Shown here piece by piece: positions 1 through 9,735 of a DNA stretch of 64,000 nt; the first letter of the stretch is position 1, and each line of letters starts with the position of its first letter. The notes beneath the pieces were generated by a model. That model was not told where the DNA came from, did not search any database, and saw nothing but the letters and a program-made list of their open reading frames with translations. Origin of the DNA: Maniola hyperantus (taxonomy: Eukaryota > Arthropoda > Insecta > Lepidoptera > Nymphalidae). A program made the translations under genes and the position numbers. The DNA lies in assembly GCF_902806685.2 (NCBI RefSeq), contig NC_048547.1:14767196-14831195 (forward strand), given 5' to 3'.

Positions 1-433
1 AAAGTGACTCCATTTTAAAATACTGTTATAGCTCCTCCACTCCTCGGACAACGTTGCGCTATAATTTAGATTTTAACGTCGTTTTATTAGTGTTACAATA
101 ATTATTGTTGCGTTTAATGTAAGACTAGTTTTCGTCTGTAGCTTCACTTATGCGAATATACCTAAAATGCTTGTGCAGATAGCACATAATCACGGTAATT
201 AAGTAACGTCAGGTAAGCATCAGAAACATTTCTGCTTATCGTTTCTGATAAGAACCGCCAAGGTTTAGAATGCCTTTCGGATGTCAGTGTTTCCTGCCAT
301 ATATTATAACTTAAGTATGTACTTCAAAGGCAAGCGTAAATTGAATCTTTTAGACCAGGGCGCTCTAATTAATTTTTCATCATTTCTTCCTTCATTAAGA
401 CATGATTGTCGTCAAGCGCAAACCTATTCTGCA
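1..433. other. Unassigned AT-rich stretch
   Basis: I see no recognisable repeat end, splice-flanked exon or RNA gene here. The open frames are short and their composition matches the surrounding non-coding DNA. Confidence 0.4.
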
Positions 434-694
434 ATTAAAAAAATCGGTCAGATACGAATCGGACACGAGGGGTTTCGTACCATCGTGTACATTCGTGGTG
501 TACATCGTACATTCGTTTGTTTTTTTTCTTGGCGGCCATTTTGAATTTTGTATTATTTGTTGTTACAGCGGCAATAGAAATTACACATTTTGTGAAACTT
601 CAACTCTCCACCGGTTCACGAGATACCTACACACTGACAGACGGACGGACGGACAGCGGAGTCTTAGTAATAGGGTGCCCGGAACCCTAAAAAA
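434..694 (-). repeat. GGGTTCCG interspersed repeat, subfamily 2
   Basis: Read on the minus strand it opens with a GGGTTCCG-like box, carries a (GTCC)n block seen here as ggacggacggac, passes a diverged AGTGCGAGTCGGACTCG-like segment and ends in a poly(T)-like tract. I recognise this as a very abundant lepidopteran repeat; its transposition class is not clear to me. The interior differs from the other copies in this window, so it is a separate subfamily. Confidence 0.7.
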
Positions 695-741
695 GGTACG
701 GCACAATGCATTACCTATTCTGACTTGATAAAGTACCTAGG

Positions 742-916
742 TAATAAGTCCCGCAAATTGCTATTGCCCTGGAACCATATCTCATTAACATCGAAATGAC
801 GTCATTTTGACGTCAGCCGAAATAAAAATATTCTTACCATTAGCTCGAAACTTCAGTCTAGTGCTGACGTCACTAAAATGGCGGCCACGCGCATTAGCAA
901 TTCGCGGGACTTATAC
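742..916. mobile_element. MITE with AAGTCCCGC ends and TGACGTCA motifs
   Basis: The ends are inverted copies of TAAGTCCCGCRAATTGCTA and the interior has several CRE-like TGACGTCA or GACGTCA sites. About 170 bp, no coding capacity. The family looks familiar from moth genomes. The inverted ends and length support a non-autonomous DNA transposon; the superfamily is not determined. Confidence 0.7.
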
Positions 917-1235
917 CTAAGACATTAGCCGCAAATTTGGGAAAAGTTCAAGCCACTCTGATACAGCGTCTGATAAAGCTCGTAAAAACCAAGGAGACTA
1001 TGTGTGATCCCGCGGGTTTGCTCGCCTAATGAGTTTGAAGCCGGGCTAGGGGATAAATCTTACAGTTTTGTGACTCCAAATATTCTCAGTGTGGTCCAAG
1101 AGACTGAAGAAAAGCGTTCTATTGTAACTTCTCTTATTTATATTCTGTACTTTTATTTATATTCTGAGCTTCAGCTTTGCAACTTGTTGAGCTTCGGCTT
1201 CTTTCCTTCTACGGACCCCCCCATTTCTAAGGAAT

Positions 1236-1670
1236 TAAAAAAAACTGCCAAGTGCGAGTCAGACTCGCGCACCGAGGGTTCCGTAATATAGTCGTATTTT
1301 TTAGACATTTTGCACGATAAATCAAAAACTATTTTGCATAAAAATAAATAAAAATCTGTTTTAGAATGCACAGGTGAAGTCCTTTGATTTGATACCCCCC
1401 ACATGATATACATAGTTATCTTACTTTGAAAGGTGAAAATACTAATTATTTTTTCATGAACACATTTTAATTTTTTTTGTGTGATGTAACCACAAATTTA
1501 CGGTTTTCAGATGTTTCCTCTAATTTCTGCTATAAGACCTACCTACCTGCCAAATTTCATGATTCTAGATCGACGGAAAGCACCCTGTAGGTTTCTTGAC
1601 AGACAGACAGACAGACAAACAGACAACAAAGTGTTCCTTTTTTCCTTTTGAGGTACGGAACCCTAAAAAT
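1236..1670 (-). repeat. Full-length GGGTTCCG interspersed repeat
   Basis: About 430 bp. On the minus strand it runs from AGGGTTCCGTACCTC through a (GTCT)n stretch, CCTACAGGG, a CATGAAATTTGGCAGGTAGG box and a second GGAACCCT, ending CTCGCACTTGGC plus T-run. At least seven further copies occur in the window. Confidence 0.8.
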
Positions 1671-1830
1671 TACCTTATTAAATTATTGATCTTTATAGGG
1701 AAACTTTTGAAAAGCTTTTCATATTGTGCTCCAATTGGATTTTTTTTGCACCAAACTATTCCTTTACAATTCACACTAGACATTTTTTTAGAAATTCTCT
1801 TTTGTATAGGTACATTGCTAGTTTTTTTTC

Positions 1831-2006
1831 TTTTTTCAAAATTAATATTAGCCAAGTTAATTGCTGACTAATATTCCCCTTTCCCCTCCAATTAAGCGTA
1901 AAGCATGTGCTAGGAGTAGGTATACGACAATAGTGCAACGGGTGGGATTTGAACCGGCGACCTTTCGGTTTTCAGTCCGCTCCTTTAACCGTTGAGCTAT
2001 CGAGGC
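1831..2006 (-). repeat. tRNA-derived SINE (CTCAATAGCTCAACGG type)
   Basis: The minus strand begins GCCTCGATAGCTCAACGGTT, a box-A-like sequence, followed by a GGTTCAAATCCC-like box B and a short body ending near GGCTAATATT and an A-rich tail. The pol III boxes with a non-tRNA body identify a SINE rather than a tRNA gene. Confidence 0.75.
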
Positions 2007-2285
2007 CCCCACCCTCTCTCCTATAACTTGCGGCTCCCGACTCCACCCGTGTTTTATTCCGCCGCTCGTTATAAATCAAAGCACGTTGTTTCTTATAAAC
2101 ATATTTCGTGTGTCGCCTCTTTTTTGAATTCGCTTACGTTATGTTGTAGCTTCACGGTTTTTTGACTATTTCTCATAATATCAAGACAATATTATGCTTT
2201 TTTTTTTTTTTTAATCTCTTTATACATTGTTTCAGCTTCACATGTTTTAAAAGAAACGGACTAAGTAGGTATATCACTATCCCCA

Positions 2286-2645
2286 TATTATAAATTTATA
2301 AATGCGAAAGTGTACCTATGTGTTTGTTGGTTTACCTATCCTTCAATGACGTCACAACGCAGCAACGGATCGACGTAATCTTTGCATGAGTAACAGTTAC
2401 CTGGAGAGTGACATTATTATGCTAATATATTTTCATTTTTCCGGAAAATCAAAAAGTTCCCACAGGCTTGTCTTTTCCGGGGATGCAAGCTATCTCTATA
2501 CCAAAAAGATGATGCTTGCGACTTGGTTCACGTAGGTTTATTAACAATCCCGTGGGAACTATTGGATTTTCCGGGACAAAAGTCTACAAAGCAAAGTCTG
2601 AACAAGCTAGCAAACAGACAGACGCAGACTCACATTTACAATATT
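2286..2645 (+). mobile_element. Helitron-like repeat, degraded (AAATGCGAAAGTGT type)
   Basis: It starts near ATAAATGCGAAAGTGT, has the TCAATGACGTCACAACG and CCTGGAGAGTGACAT boxes of the family and continues into partly inverted internal pieces (GTGGGAACTATTGGATTTTCC). It looks like two overlapping partial copies. No protein is encoded. Confidence 0.55.
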
Positions 2646-2671
2646 AGTTTGGAGGATGGATACTGATCATT

Positions 2672-2950
2672 AACATCATCTTGATCAACCCATAGCCGGC
2701 TCACTAGTCACTACAGAGCACGGTTCTCAGTATAACAAGGGTTTGGCCATAGTCCACCATGCTGGCCAAGTGCGGATTGGCAGACTTCACACACCTTTGA
2801 GAACATTATGGAGAATTCTCAGGCATGCAGGTTTCTTCACGATGTTTTCTTTCACCGTTAAAGCGAGTGATATTTAATTTCTTAAAACGCATATAACTAA
2901 AAAAATAGAGGTAAGGCGGATCGTCCGTCGTAACCATTAGGCTGTCACGG
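2672..2950 (-). repeat. tRNA-derived SINE (GATGAT-tail type)
   Basis: On the minus strand a tRNA-like head (CCTAATGGTTACGACGG) is followed by the conserved body ACGGTGAAAGAAAACATCGTG, CTCCATAATGTTCTCAAAGG and a tail with ATGATG triplets. This is the most numerous SINE of the window. Confidence 0.8.
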
Positions 2951-3139
2951 CTTTTCATGGATATGGAAAAGAATTAGGAATAAACTCTTCCTGAGAGGAA
3001 TCGAAACTAGGGGCTCCTACATCTTAGCCCTAAAAGTACCTACTCCTCTTGGTTCAAAGAGGTCACATAAACAATACAGGGAAAGCGAGAGTTTAAGGTT
3101 GTAAGGTCCAACTAACATAAACTAAGACGTTGGGTCAAT

Positions 3140-3260
3140 TTGCATGTTGTAATTTTAATTCGGCCTCCGCTGACCGCGGCCGGCTGTCGGCACAATGGCC
3201 CCCCGTGTGGCCCCCTAGCCCCCCGGGCCCTCGGGCCCCCGGGACACTTTCACCTAATGT
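3140..3260. other. GC-rich island in AT-rich DNA
   Basis: About 100 bp are dominated by C-runs and GGGCCC/CCCGGG motifs, unlike the flanks. No open frame with splice sites is evident and no known repeat end matches. Confidence 0.4.
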
Positions 3261-3380
3261 TAATTTAATCCAAGACGGACAATTCCACCGAAACTTGTGA
3301 CTTCTCGTCTTGTATTGTTGTAGTGTGTGTACATAGTTGGGCCACTGTTCAAACGTACCTAAGTATTTTAGCTTTTAAAC

Positions 3381-3540
3381 TTTCACCGCGATTAATAGCC
3401 TCATCTGGTGACAGAAGGGCTGGCTCATTTTTTGCGCATCGGATCAGCCTGGCTGCGGAAATGCAGCCAGCATTCTTGGCACCATTCCACGCGGCCATGA
3501 TTTTTATAGTAATTAGACAAGGCTAGCTTTAAGTTTTAAT
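3381..3540 (+). pseudogene. LINE ORF2 C-terminal remnant
   Basis: The + strand encodes SPRLIASSGDRRAGSFFA, matching the better copy at 7,505-7,711. Relative to that copy about 7 bp are missing after ISLA, shifting the frame. It is a dead 5'-truncated end of a non-LTR retrotransposon. The clade is not certain. Confidence 0.6.
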
Positions 3541-3601
3541 ATTTTCAATATAAAAAAACAATCGTGTGATTTTGAACTGACTCCCTTTGACCCCGGATGG
3601 G

Positions 3602-3660
3602 TTCGAAACTAGTCGGGCTAACGTCGACTAAACACGTGAGTATAGCCGGGTGAGATATAT
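3602..3660. mobile_element. Fragment of the palindromic MITE family
   Basis: It matches one arm of the palindrome at 5,181-5,302 (AGTCGGGCTAACGTCGACTA then CACGTGAGTA). Only one arm remains. Confidence 0.55.
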
Positions 3661-3729
3661 GTATAGTACATGTTTTAAACTAACAACTAAACTATTCCGA
3701 AACGTCCATAAGCTCGAAACAAGATTAGC

Positions 3730-3815
3730 TACAGCACGCTGCCGAAAGTAATGTACATCGGCCTTTAGATTGACATTTCGGCTTTGTAGAGCGTTGTCGA
3801 AAACTATTCGAAGTT
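3730..3815. mobile_element. Fragment of the GTACATCGGCC MITE
   Basis: It carries AATGTACATCGGCCTTTAGA and GACATTTCGGCTTTG, shared with the complete copy at 51,730-51,926. Only one end is preserved. Confidence 0.55.
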
Positions 3816-3977
3816 AAGGTGGTCTCTCACTGTGTACAGTGACGTGACCACGTGTTAAGGCGACGCATAAATTACAGCGCTCACTGGGCAATACAAGGCG
3901 CAGGGTCAGGCCGGACCTGTCGCCGCCGTCTTACAAACTTTCAGCCAAATTACTACGATCCCGTGCCGAATGCTGTA

Positions 3978-4262
3978 CCCGTAGTACAAGATTTTACGTC
4001 TCACCAAACCAAACCAAATTCGAGAGTCGAAATACTTCCGCGTTACAGTAAACTGGATCTTAAACGCCTTGTTTTAAAGCTCAAGTTTGTCTACACTTCT
4101 ACAGCCAGCGCTCCACGCGGAAACATTGCGAAATTAAATTCAGTGGCATTGAATATTTCACTTCAATTCAAGGCTGTTTAGGTCCATTTTACTGTAACGC
4201 GGAAGTATTTCGACTCTCGAATTTGGTTTGGTTTGGTGAGACGTAAAATCTTGTACTACGGG
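3978..4262. mobile_element. TA-flanked MITE, CCCGTAGTACAAG ends, copy 1
   Basis: This 285-bp element has inverted ends of roughly 65-70 bp: CCCGTAGTACAAGATTTTAC at the left and its complement at the right. TA dinucleotides flank it on both sides (3,976-3,977 and 4,263-4,264), as for Tc1/mariner-mobilised MITEs. Further copies lie at 30,841 and 49,658. Confidence 0.85.
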
Positions 4263-4450
4263 TACAGTAAGCATTCTGTGTTTAATTTAATGCTTACGAA
4301 TAATTATTTCAGGATTTTCGCTTGTTTATATACCCTTCTAATTTGGAGAGGAGACCTGTGCTCGGTACTAGGTAGGGTTGGTCATGACAATGCTGTGCAG
4401 CTACTAAAATATTTAGTATCGGTTTGTAAAATTCAAAACCTCAGACAGGT

Positions 4451-4628
4451 GGCTCTACCGCGGTTGTTTGACAGCTACAATGTCACGATCGCAATCATCT
4501 CTGATTGGTTAATGATCGCTCACTATTGGCCACAATGCATTGTTGCAACAAGAATCGCACAAATTCAGCCAATCAGAGCAATTGAGATTGTAATAATGAT
4601 TGATGCAGGTTTTAGACAATCGCCCTAC
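4451..4628. mobile_element. MITE, CTACCGCGGTTGTTTGAC ends, copy 1
   Basis: About 178 bp with imperfect inverted ends (TACCGCGGTTGT against TAGGGCGATTGT) and internal near-complementary segments around TCTGATTGG. Four copies occur in the window, two of them inside other elements. The long frame inside it is shared between copies only because the DNA is shared. Confidence 0.75.
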
Positions 4629-4636
4629 TGGACGCC

Positions 4637-4782
4637 TTTGGAACCCTCGTAGCTTTAGTTTTAAGTACGTATTAATTATCACCACTATATCTTATCATCT
4701 TACAAATGAAAATTTTTGACAATCAGGAAGCGTAAAATTTTACCAATTCTGAATAAATAATTTGAGTTTGAGTTTGAAAAAA
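4637..4782 (+). repeat. LINE 3' tail (GGAACCCTCGTAGCTTTAG family)
   Basis: It matches the stretches at 45,158-45,296 and 50,069-50,180 and ends in a microsatellite-like GAGTTTGAGTTTGA tail. The simple-repeat tail is typical of non-LTR retrotransposons. Confidence 0.6.
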
Positions 4783-5180
4783 CTATCTTCGGCTTTCCGT
4801 TAGGCCACTCTTATCTAGCGCAATAGTTAAGTCCTATTTTGCTAAAGAATGATGTTTCATCGACCCGTGGGATAAACAAACGTATATCTACTTATTTTAG
4901 GAAGATATAAAAATTATATCGATGAGAGTAGGTATCTTATTTTGGTTTCAAGTTTGAAATCATTCAAGTAAGTAGGTAGGTAACCGACTTAGCATCGGGA
5001 GGGTCCTCAGCATCACAGCCACAGTTGTTACAGTGTTAGTTGTTTGCGCCAACTTGGCCCACTTGGCAAGTGGCGGCCGTCTTCGGACGTGCGCGACTGA
5101 CTAGCTCGTTTGAGAACTTCTACGCAAATATTCCTACCCCAAACCCACCTATGTCTACCACAGAATATAATAGTACTACT

Positions 5181-5330
5181 TATAAATACTATCTGTCCCG
5201 GCTTACTCACGTGTGTAGTCGACGTTAGCCCGACTAGTTTCGAAACTAGTCGGGCTAACGTCGACTACACACGTGAGTAAGCCGGGACAGATAGTATTTA
5301 TAATGGAAATCACTCACGGTAGTTTAAACA
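5181..5330. mobile_element. MITE remnant forming a perfect 122-bp palindrome
   Basis: Positions 5,181-5,241 and 5,242-5,302 are exact reverse complements with no spacer, centred on TTTCGAAA. The right arm continues to about 5,330. A non-palindromic relative with a GC-rich centre is at 36,153-36,342. Confidence 0.8.
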
Positions 5331-5366
5331 CTAAAATAGTACTACTTACTAACTAATTGCCATTTA

Positions 5367-5550
5367 AATCATCATGATCATGATTAACCCAACATCGGCC
5401 CACTACTGAGTACAGGTCTCCTGTCAGAATGAGAAGCGTTTAGACCATAGTCCGCAACGCTGACCAAGACTCACACCTTTGAGAACATTATGGAGAACTC
5501 CGTTTTTCCGCACTAGATGTTTCCCTTCACCGTTAAAGCTCGTGAAAAGC
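5367..5550 (-). repeat. GATGAT-tail SINE, partial
   Basis: It contains the body motifs GAGAACATTATGGAGAACTC and TTCACCGTTAAAGC with the tail at the left. The tRNA head is missing or degraded. Confidence 0.7.
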
Positions 5551-5562
5551 TGGTCAAGAGCT

Positions 5563-5787
5563 AGTCGGACTCCCACGCGAAGGTTTCCGTACCCTAAAAA
5601 ATAACAATTTTAAATTTTTTTGTGATGTAAGCACATATTCATGGTTTTATGCCGTAATGTCATGATTCTAGGTCAACGGGAAGTACCTTATAGGTTTCTT
5701 GACAGACATGACAGAAAGACAAACAATAAAAGGATCCTGCAAGGGTTCCTTTTTCCTTTTGAGGTACGGATCCTTAAAAATTAGAGG
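5563..5787 (-). repeat. GGGTTCCG repeat, internally deleted
   Basis: Both terminal boxes are present (GTACCCTAAAAA and TTTTGAGGTACGGATCC) but the middle is shorter than in the full copy at 1,236-1,670. Confidence 0.7.
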
Positions 5788-5825
5788 CTCGGGGTCGAAC
5801 CCTTATCGTCCTTTATCGTACTTTA

Positions 5826-5994
5826 TGAGACTCAATAGCTCAACTGGTAAAGGAGTGGACTGAAAACCGAAAGGTTTCAAACCCCGCCCGTTGCACTATT
5901 GTCATACCTACTCCTAGCACAAGCTTGACGCTTAGTTGGAGAGGAAAGGAGAATATTAGTCATTTAACATGGCTAATATTCCTTAAAAAAAAAC
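5826..5994 (+). repeat. tRNA-derived SINE (CTCAATAGCTCAACGG type)
   Basis: It reads from a box A (CTCAATAGCTCAACTGG) and a box-B-like GTTTCAAACCCC to GGCTAATATTCCTT and an A-run. Confidence 0.75.
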
Positions 5995-6444
5995 TCCCGA
6001 TCTCCCAAATATGAGGCGAACGTCTCCCACTAGGCTATCTCGGCTCAGCAGCGAGTAGGTAACAACTAACAACCACTTAGGTGGGTACTTGCCGGACATC
6101 CGAAGCGCAAACCTAATCGGCAAGACAAACGTCGAGGTACGCAATAGGCATATCCCTCTAATTCAATAATTTCCACCCATTTGCCCCGGCTGCCATATTT
6201 GTCTTGGGCTAAAATCCGGGACAAGATTAATCTGGAGTTTTGGAACTCGCGTCCCTTGCCCGGGCACGGGGGAAAGGGTAAGAGAAGCATTTTCAGAACT
6301 ATACAGGATGTTTATATTTCAATTTGACCAATATTTCTGCTGTTCGAACTTTTGATCTCGACGTGGTTTAGAATTTTTTTTAAATACATAGTAATAGAAA
6401 TAAATCGCACAGTAATAGAAAAACATAGTAATACAACACCTAGT

Positions 6445-6611
6445 AAGCTGTGGTAGCGTTGTGGTTGGGACGTCCGCCTTCTAATCGAGGGTCGGGGGTT
6501 CGATCCCGGGCACGCACCCTAACTTTTCGGAGTTACAGTAATCTTACTGTAACTCCGAAACTTTTAAAGTAAGATTACTGTACTAGGTACAGTAATCTTA
6601 CTTTAAAAGTT
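6445..6611 (+). repeat. SINE head fused to two hairpins
   Basis: A GATGAT-type SINE head (GGGGTTCGATCCCGGGCACG as box B) runs to CGGAGTTA. There it becomes two consecutive inverted repeats: CGGAGTTACAG paired across 6,529-6,557, then 25-bp perfect arms 6,559-6,583 and 6,587-6,611 with a 3-nt loop. The SINE body is absent. Confidence 0.65.
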
Positions 6612-6957
6612 GAAAATAGCAATAACACAATTCATGAACACATTTTAATTACTAACAAACTCTAATTACTAACAATTAGGTTTAAGTTTCGTGTAATTAT
6701 TAACACCAATATGATCCTTGTTGGTCGAAATAAAAACATTTTATTTATTATTTATTTCATTTTTTTCTTGTAATGGAACCACAAATTCACGGTTTTTATA
6801 TTTATCCCCTCATTTCTGCTATGAAATCTACCTTCCTGCCAAATTTCATGATTCTAGGTCAACGGGAAGTACCCTGTAGGTATCTTGACAGACAGACAAC
6901 AAAGTGATCCTATAAGGGTTCCGTTTTTCCTTTTTGGGGTACGGAACCCTAAAAATA
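6612..6957 (-). repeat. GGGTTCCG repeat with internal insertion
   Basis: The family boxes ATTCATGAACACATTTTAAT, AATTTCATGATTCTAGGTCA and GGGGTACGGAACCCT are in order on the minus strand. Extra AT-rich DNA interrupts it around 6,652-6,760. Confidence 0.7.
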
Positions 6958-7204
6958 TGAAGTAAGCAGCTTTTTACTGCCCTATATAAAGCAAAACACC
7001 CTGTATATCGTATGCCGTGGTCACTTCGACACGGTTCTCTATCTTGTGTTTGGGCGGGGGATGGGGGGGGGTGATTAATACTTAATTTCTTAACAGCCAC
7101 TTGATTGTTGCTTACAACTTTGGTAACCGATTTAACCACGACGATATCTTTGACGTAACTTGAGCCTGTTGAGTGTTGCCTCACTACTAAGAAGTCCCGG
7201 GCTC

Positions 7205-7352
7205 TATTTAAATAAATAAATAAAAATATTTTTTATTCAATTAAACTTTTACAAGTATTTTTGAATCGTCAGCTGCATCTACCACTGGTTCGGAATGCCA
7301 TTCCTACCGAGAAGAACCAGCAAGAAAATTGGCGGTTGCTCTTTTCAAAGAT
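7205..7352 (-). repeat. LINE 3' end (GGTTCTTCTCGGTAGGAA family)
   Basis: The minus strand reads GCAACCGCC, TTCTTGCTGGTTCTTCTCGG, GGCATTCCGAACCAGTGGTA, then a T/A-rich tail. These are 3' UTR boxes shared with a copy that encodes a LINE ORF2 C-terminus at 47,761-48,265. Confidence 0.75.
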
Positions 7353-7489
7353 ATAGATATACAATATTATATGCAAATATTAAAATAATATTCCCGACTA
7401 TAATAATAATAGAATAATAAGCATCAAGACCGGGAGCCGCAGCAGAAACAGCTGAAAACGGCAAGCGGCGCAAGTATGCCTCTCTTATA

Positions 7490-7735
7490 GAGAGTTACAT
7501 TTTTGTGCCGTTTGCCGTGGAGACCCTGGGGCCATGGAGTCTTAGTGCAAAAATTTTTTTACGAGACATTTCACCGCGATTAATAGCCTCATCTGATGAC
7601 AGAAGGGCTGGCTCATTTTTTGCGCAACGGATCAGCCTGGCTGTCCAGCGCGGAAATGCAGCCAGTATTCTTGGCACCATCCCACGCGGTCATGATTTAT
7701 ATAGTAATTAGATAAGGCTAGCTTTAAGTTTTATT
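7490..7735 (+). pseudogene. LINE ORF2 C-terminal remnant
   Basis: The + strand frame 7,505-7,711 encodes FAVETLGPWS, RRAGSFFAQRISLAVQRG and NAASILGT before a stop. I recognise this as the far C-terminus of a lepidopteran non-LTR retrotransposon polyprotein. The reverse transcriptase core is absent, so it is a 5'-truncated copy. The clade is uncertain. Confidence 0.65.
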
Positions 7736-7879
7736 GTAATATTAAAAAAGTAAAAAAAATATTCCCGAATATACCTTATATTAAAGTCTAAAAAGTTTGT
7801 AAGTTTTGATGTTGTGTAATGATTCTTTCCCTAATATAGCTACTATATCTAGAGTGCTATACAAATAAGATATAAATTA

Positions 7880-8093
7880 CTGACGCGAACGAAGTGACTG
7901 ACTGACTGATCTATCAACGCACAGCTCAAACTACTGGACGGATCGGGCTGAAATTTGGCATGCAGAGAGCTATTATGACGTAGACATCTGCTGAGAAAGG
8001 ATTTTTGAAAGTACAACCCCTAGGCGGTAAAATAGGGATTTGTAATTTGTGTTAGTGTGGAATACACGTGACGAAGTCGCGTGTATAAGCTAG
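7880..8093 (+). mobile_element. Helitron-like non-autonomous element (GGACGGATCGGGCTG type)
   Basis: It has the family boxes CTGACTGACTGATCTATCAA, GGACGGATCGGGCTGAAATT and GGCATGCAGA. It ends in a hairpin CACGTGAC-GAA-GTCGCGTG followed by TATAAGCTAGT, matching a Helitron 3' end (hairpin plus CTAG, inserted before T). It resembles the element described in Lepidoptera as Lep1; that name is from memory. Confidence 0.75.
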
Positions 8094-8405
8094 TAGAACA
8101 ATAATATTGCATCAACATACTCCTGCAAATGCATTTTTTTTATTTTACTCGCAAAGTCTCTCAATCGTGTTGTAATTTATTCTCAAGAAACAATATCAAG
8201 TGTCAAAGTTAAGAGAGGCAAGTGAAAAGTTGTCAAGTCAAAAAGTGCGGGAATTATTCAGTTGCAACAAAGCGTAGTCTCCACAAGGAGCAATGCATAA
8301 TTCATGACGTACCTCTCGCTTGGTGTGACCCCAGGTTAATAGACAATGCTTTACTGCTGTTTATGTTGTATAATGATTTATTTTATGATGTTGTTTTATT
8401 TTATT

Positions 8406-8829
8406 AGGGTTCCGTACCTCAAAAGGAAAAACGGAACCCTTATAGGATCACTTTGTTTTCTGTCTGTCTGTCTGTCAAGAAACCTACAGGGTACTTCCCG
8501 TTGACCTAGAATCATGAAATTTGGCAGGTAGGTGGGTCTTATAGCTGGCTTTAGGGGAAAAATCTGAAAACCGTGAATTTAGGGTTAGATCACACAAAAA
8601 AAATTGGGGTCATGAACTAATAATTAGTATTTTCAATATTCGAAGTAAGATAACTTTATCAAATGGGGTATCATATGAAAGGGCTTTACCTGTGCATTCT
8701 AAAACAGATTTTTTTTTTATTTTTATGCATCATAGTTTTTGAATTATCGTGAAAAATGTCGAAAAAATACGAGTGTAGTACGGAACCCTCAGTGTGCGAG
8801 CCTGACTCGCACTTGGCTGTTTTTTTTTT
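8406..8829 (+). repeat. GGGTTCCG repeat, full length
   Basis: It runs from AGGGTTCCGTACCTCAAAAG to GCGAGCCTGACTCGCACTTG plus T-run, the cleanest + strand copy in the window. Confidence 0.8.
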
Positions 8830-8874
8830 AGAAAAGAACAGGTTCTATTGGTCTTTCCAAGCTTTCCCATTCTT

Positions 8875-9070
8875 CTCTGTGGAAAAGCTGACTGACTGAC
8901 TGATCTATCACCGCACAGCTCAAACTGGACTGATCGGGCTGAAATTTGGCATGCAGGTAGTTATTATGACGCAGACATCCGCTAAGAAATATTTTTTTAA
9001 ATTCAGGGGGTAAAATAGGGGTTTGAAATTTATGTAGAGTACGCGGACGAAGTCGCGGGAATAAGCTAGT
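8875..9070 (+). mobile_element. Helitron-like element (GGACGGATCGGGCTG type)
   Basis: It starts at AAAAGCTGACTGACTGACTG and ends at the hairpin CGCGGACGAAGTCGCG followed by GGAATAAGCTAGT. Confidence 0.75.
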
Positions 9071-9136
9071 TTGCTATAATCCGCTTAAACCGATCAAACC
9101 TGTATGGTGCAACATGCAGCATGCGACATGCTCTTG

Positions 9137-9256
9137 GTAGGTCAACAGACCAAACCAGAAATTTAGAAATTATAAAATTCCAAACCCCTGCTAGGAACCA
9201 AACCCGGGACCTCCCATTAATAAGACCACAGTGCTTACCACTGCGCCAGGGAGGTC
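9137..9256 (-). repeat. tRNA-derived SINE (CTGGCGCAGTGGTAAGC type), head
   Basis: The minus strand starts CGACCTCCCTGGCGCAGTGG (box A) and carries a box-B-like GGGTTTGGTTCCTAG, then the GGGGTTTGGAATTTTATAAT body. Truncated at the 3' side. Confidence 0.75.
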
Positions 9257-9574
9257 GTCAAAAAGTACTCTTTGTACCTAAGGGGCCAGGTGGATGGGCG
9301 AAGGGCGCACGCTTCGCCGGGCAAAGCTCAGGAACATCAAAGCACTCTTCAATTAGCCGACTAATGAAACTTGCCAGCTATTTTGTTGCATCAAAACATC
9401 GTCAACAGTCTTGCTCTGCAAGCACTGCAAAAAAATCTTGAAAGATGGCGATTTACTAGCTGTCCAATTGTAGACTTCAGAAATTGACAAAGATGTCGAT
9501 ACCATTTTACTATTTGGCTTTCGGGCCAAAATACATAGTTTACTTACTAATTTCAAATTTGAAATTGAATCGTT

Positions 9575-9722
9575 AGGATATTATAATAATGCTCTTCTCT
9601 AATCCACTTTACTAAAAGTAGCTTCAAATCAACACTCAAAAGTGAATAGGCATCTTCTAGAATAGCGCGTTCCACCTTAGGCTGCATCATTACTAGCCAG
9701 CAGATTTGATTGCAGCTAAGCC
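9575..9722 (+). repeat. LINE 3' UTR fragment (CACCTTAGGCTGCATCAT)
   Basis: The boxes GAATAGGCATCTTCTAG and GCGTTCCACCTTAGGC also follow the LINE coding ends at 34,850-34,995 and 55,299-55,580. Confidence 0.55.
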
Positions 9723-9735
9723 CAATTTTATAACA

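Noticed and set aside
4452..4652. A frame reading ALPRLFDSYNVTIAIISDWL that recurs at 25,864 and 56,045
   Set aside because: The conservation comes from the MITE DNA itself; the frame lacks domain structure and spans the inverted ends.
5028..5228. Overlapping 60-codon frames on both strands at the palindrome
   Set aside because: They are by-products of the palindromic MITE and its GC-rich flank.
6445..6535. tRNA-like boxes A and B here and in many other places
   Set aside because: Each is followed by a SINE body, and the acceptor stems do not pair into a canonical cloverleaf, so none is called a functional tRNA gene.
8222..8407. Short + strand frame between two repeats
   Set aside because: It runs directly into a GGGTTCCG repeat and has neither motifs nor splice sites.
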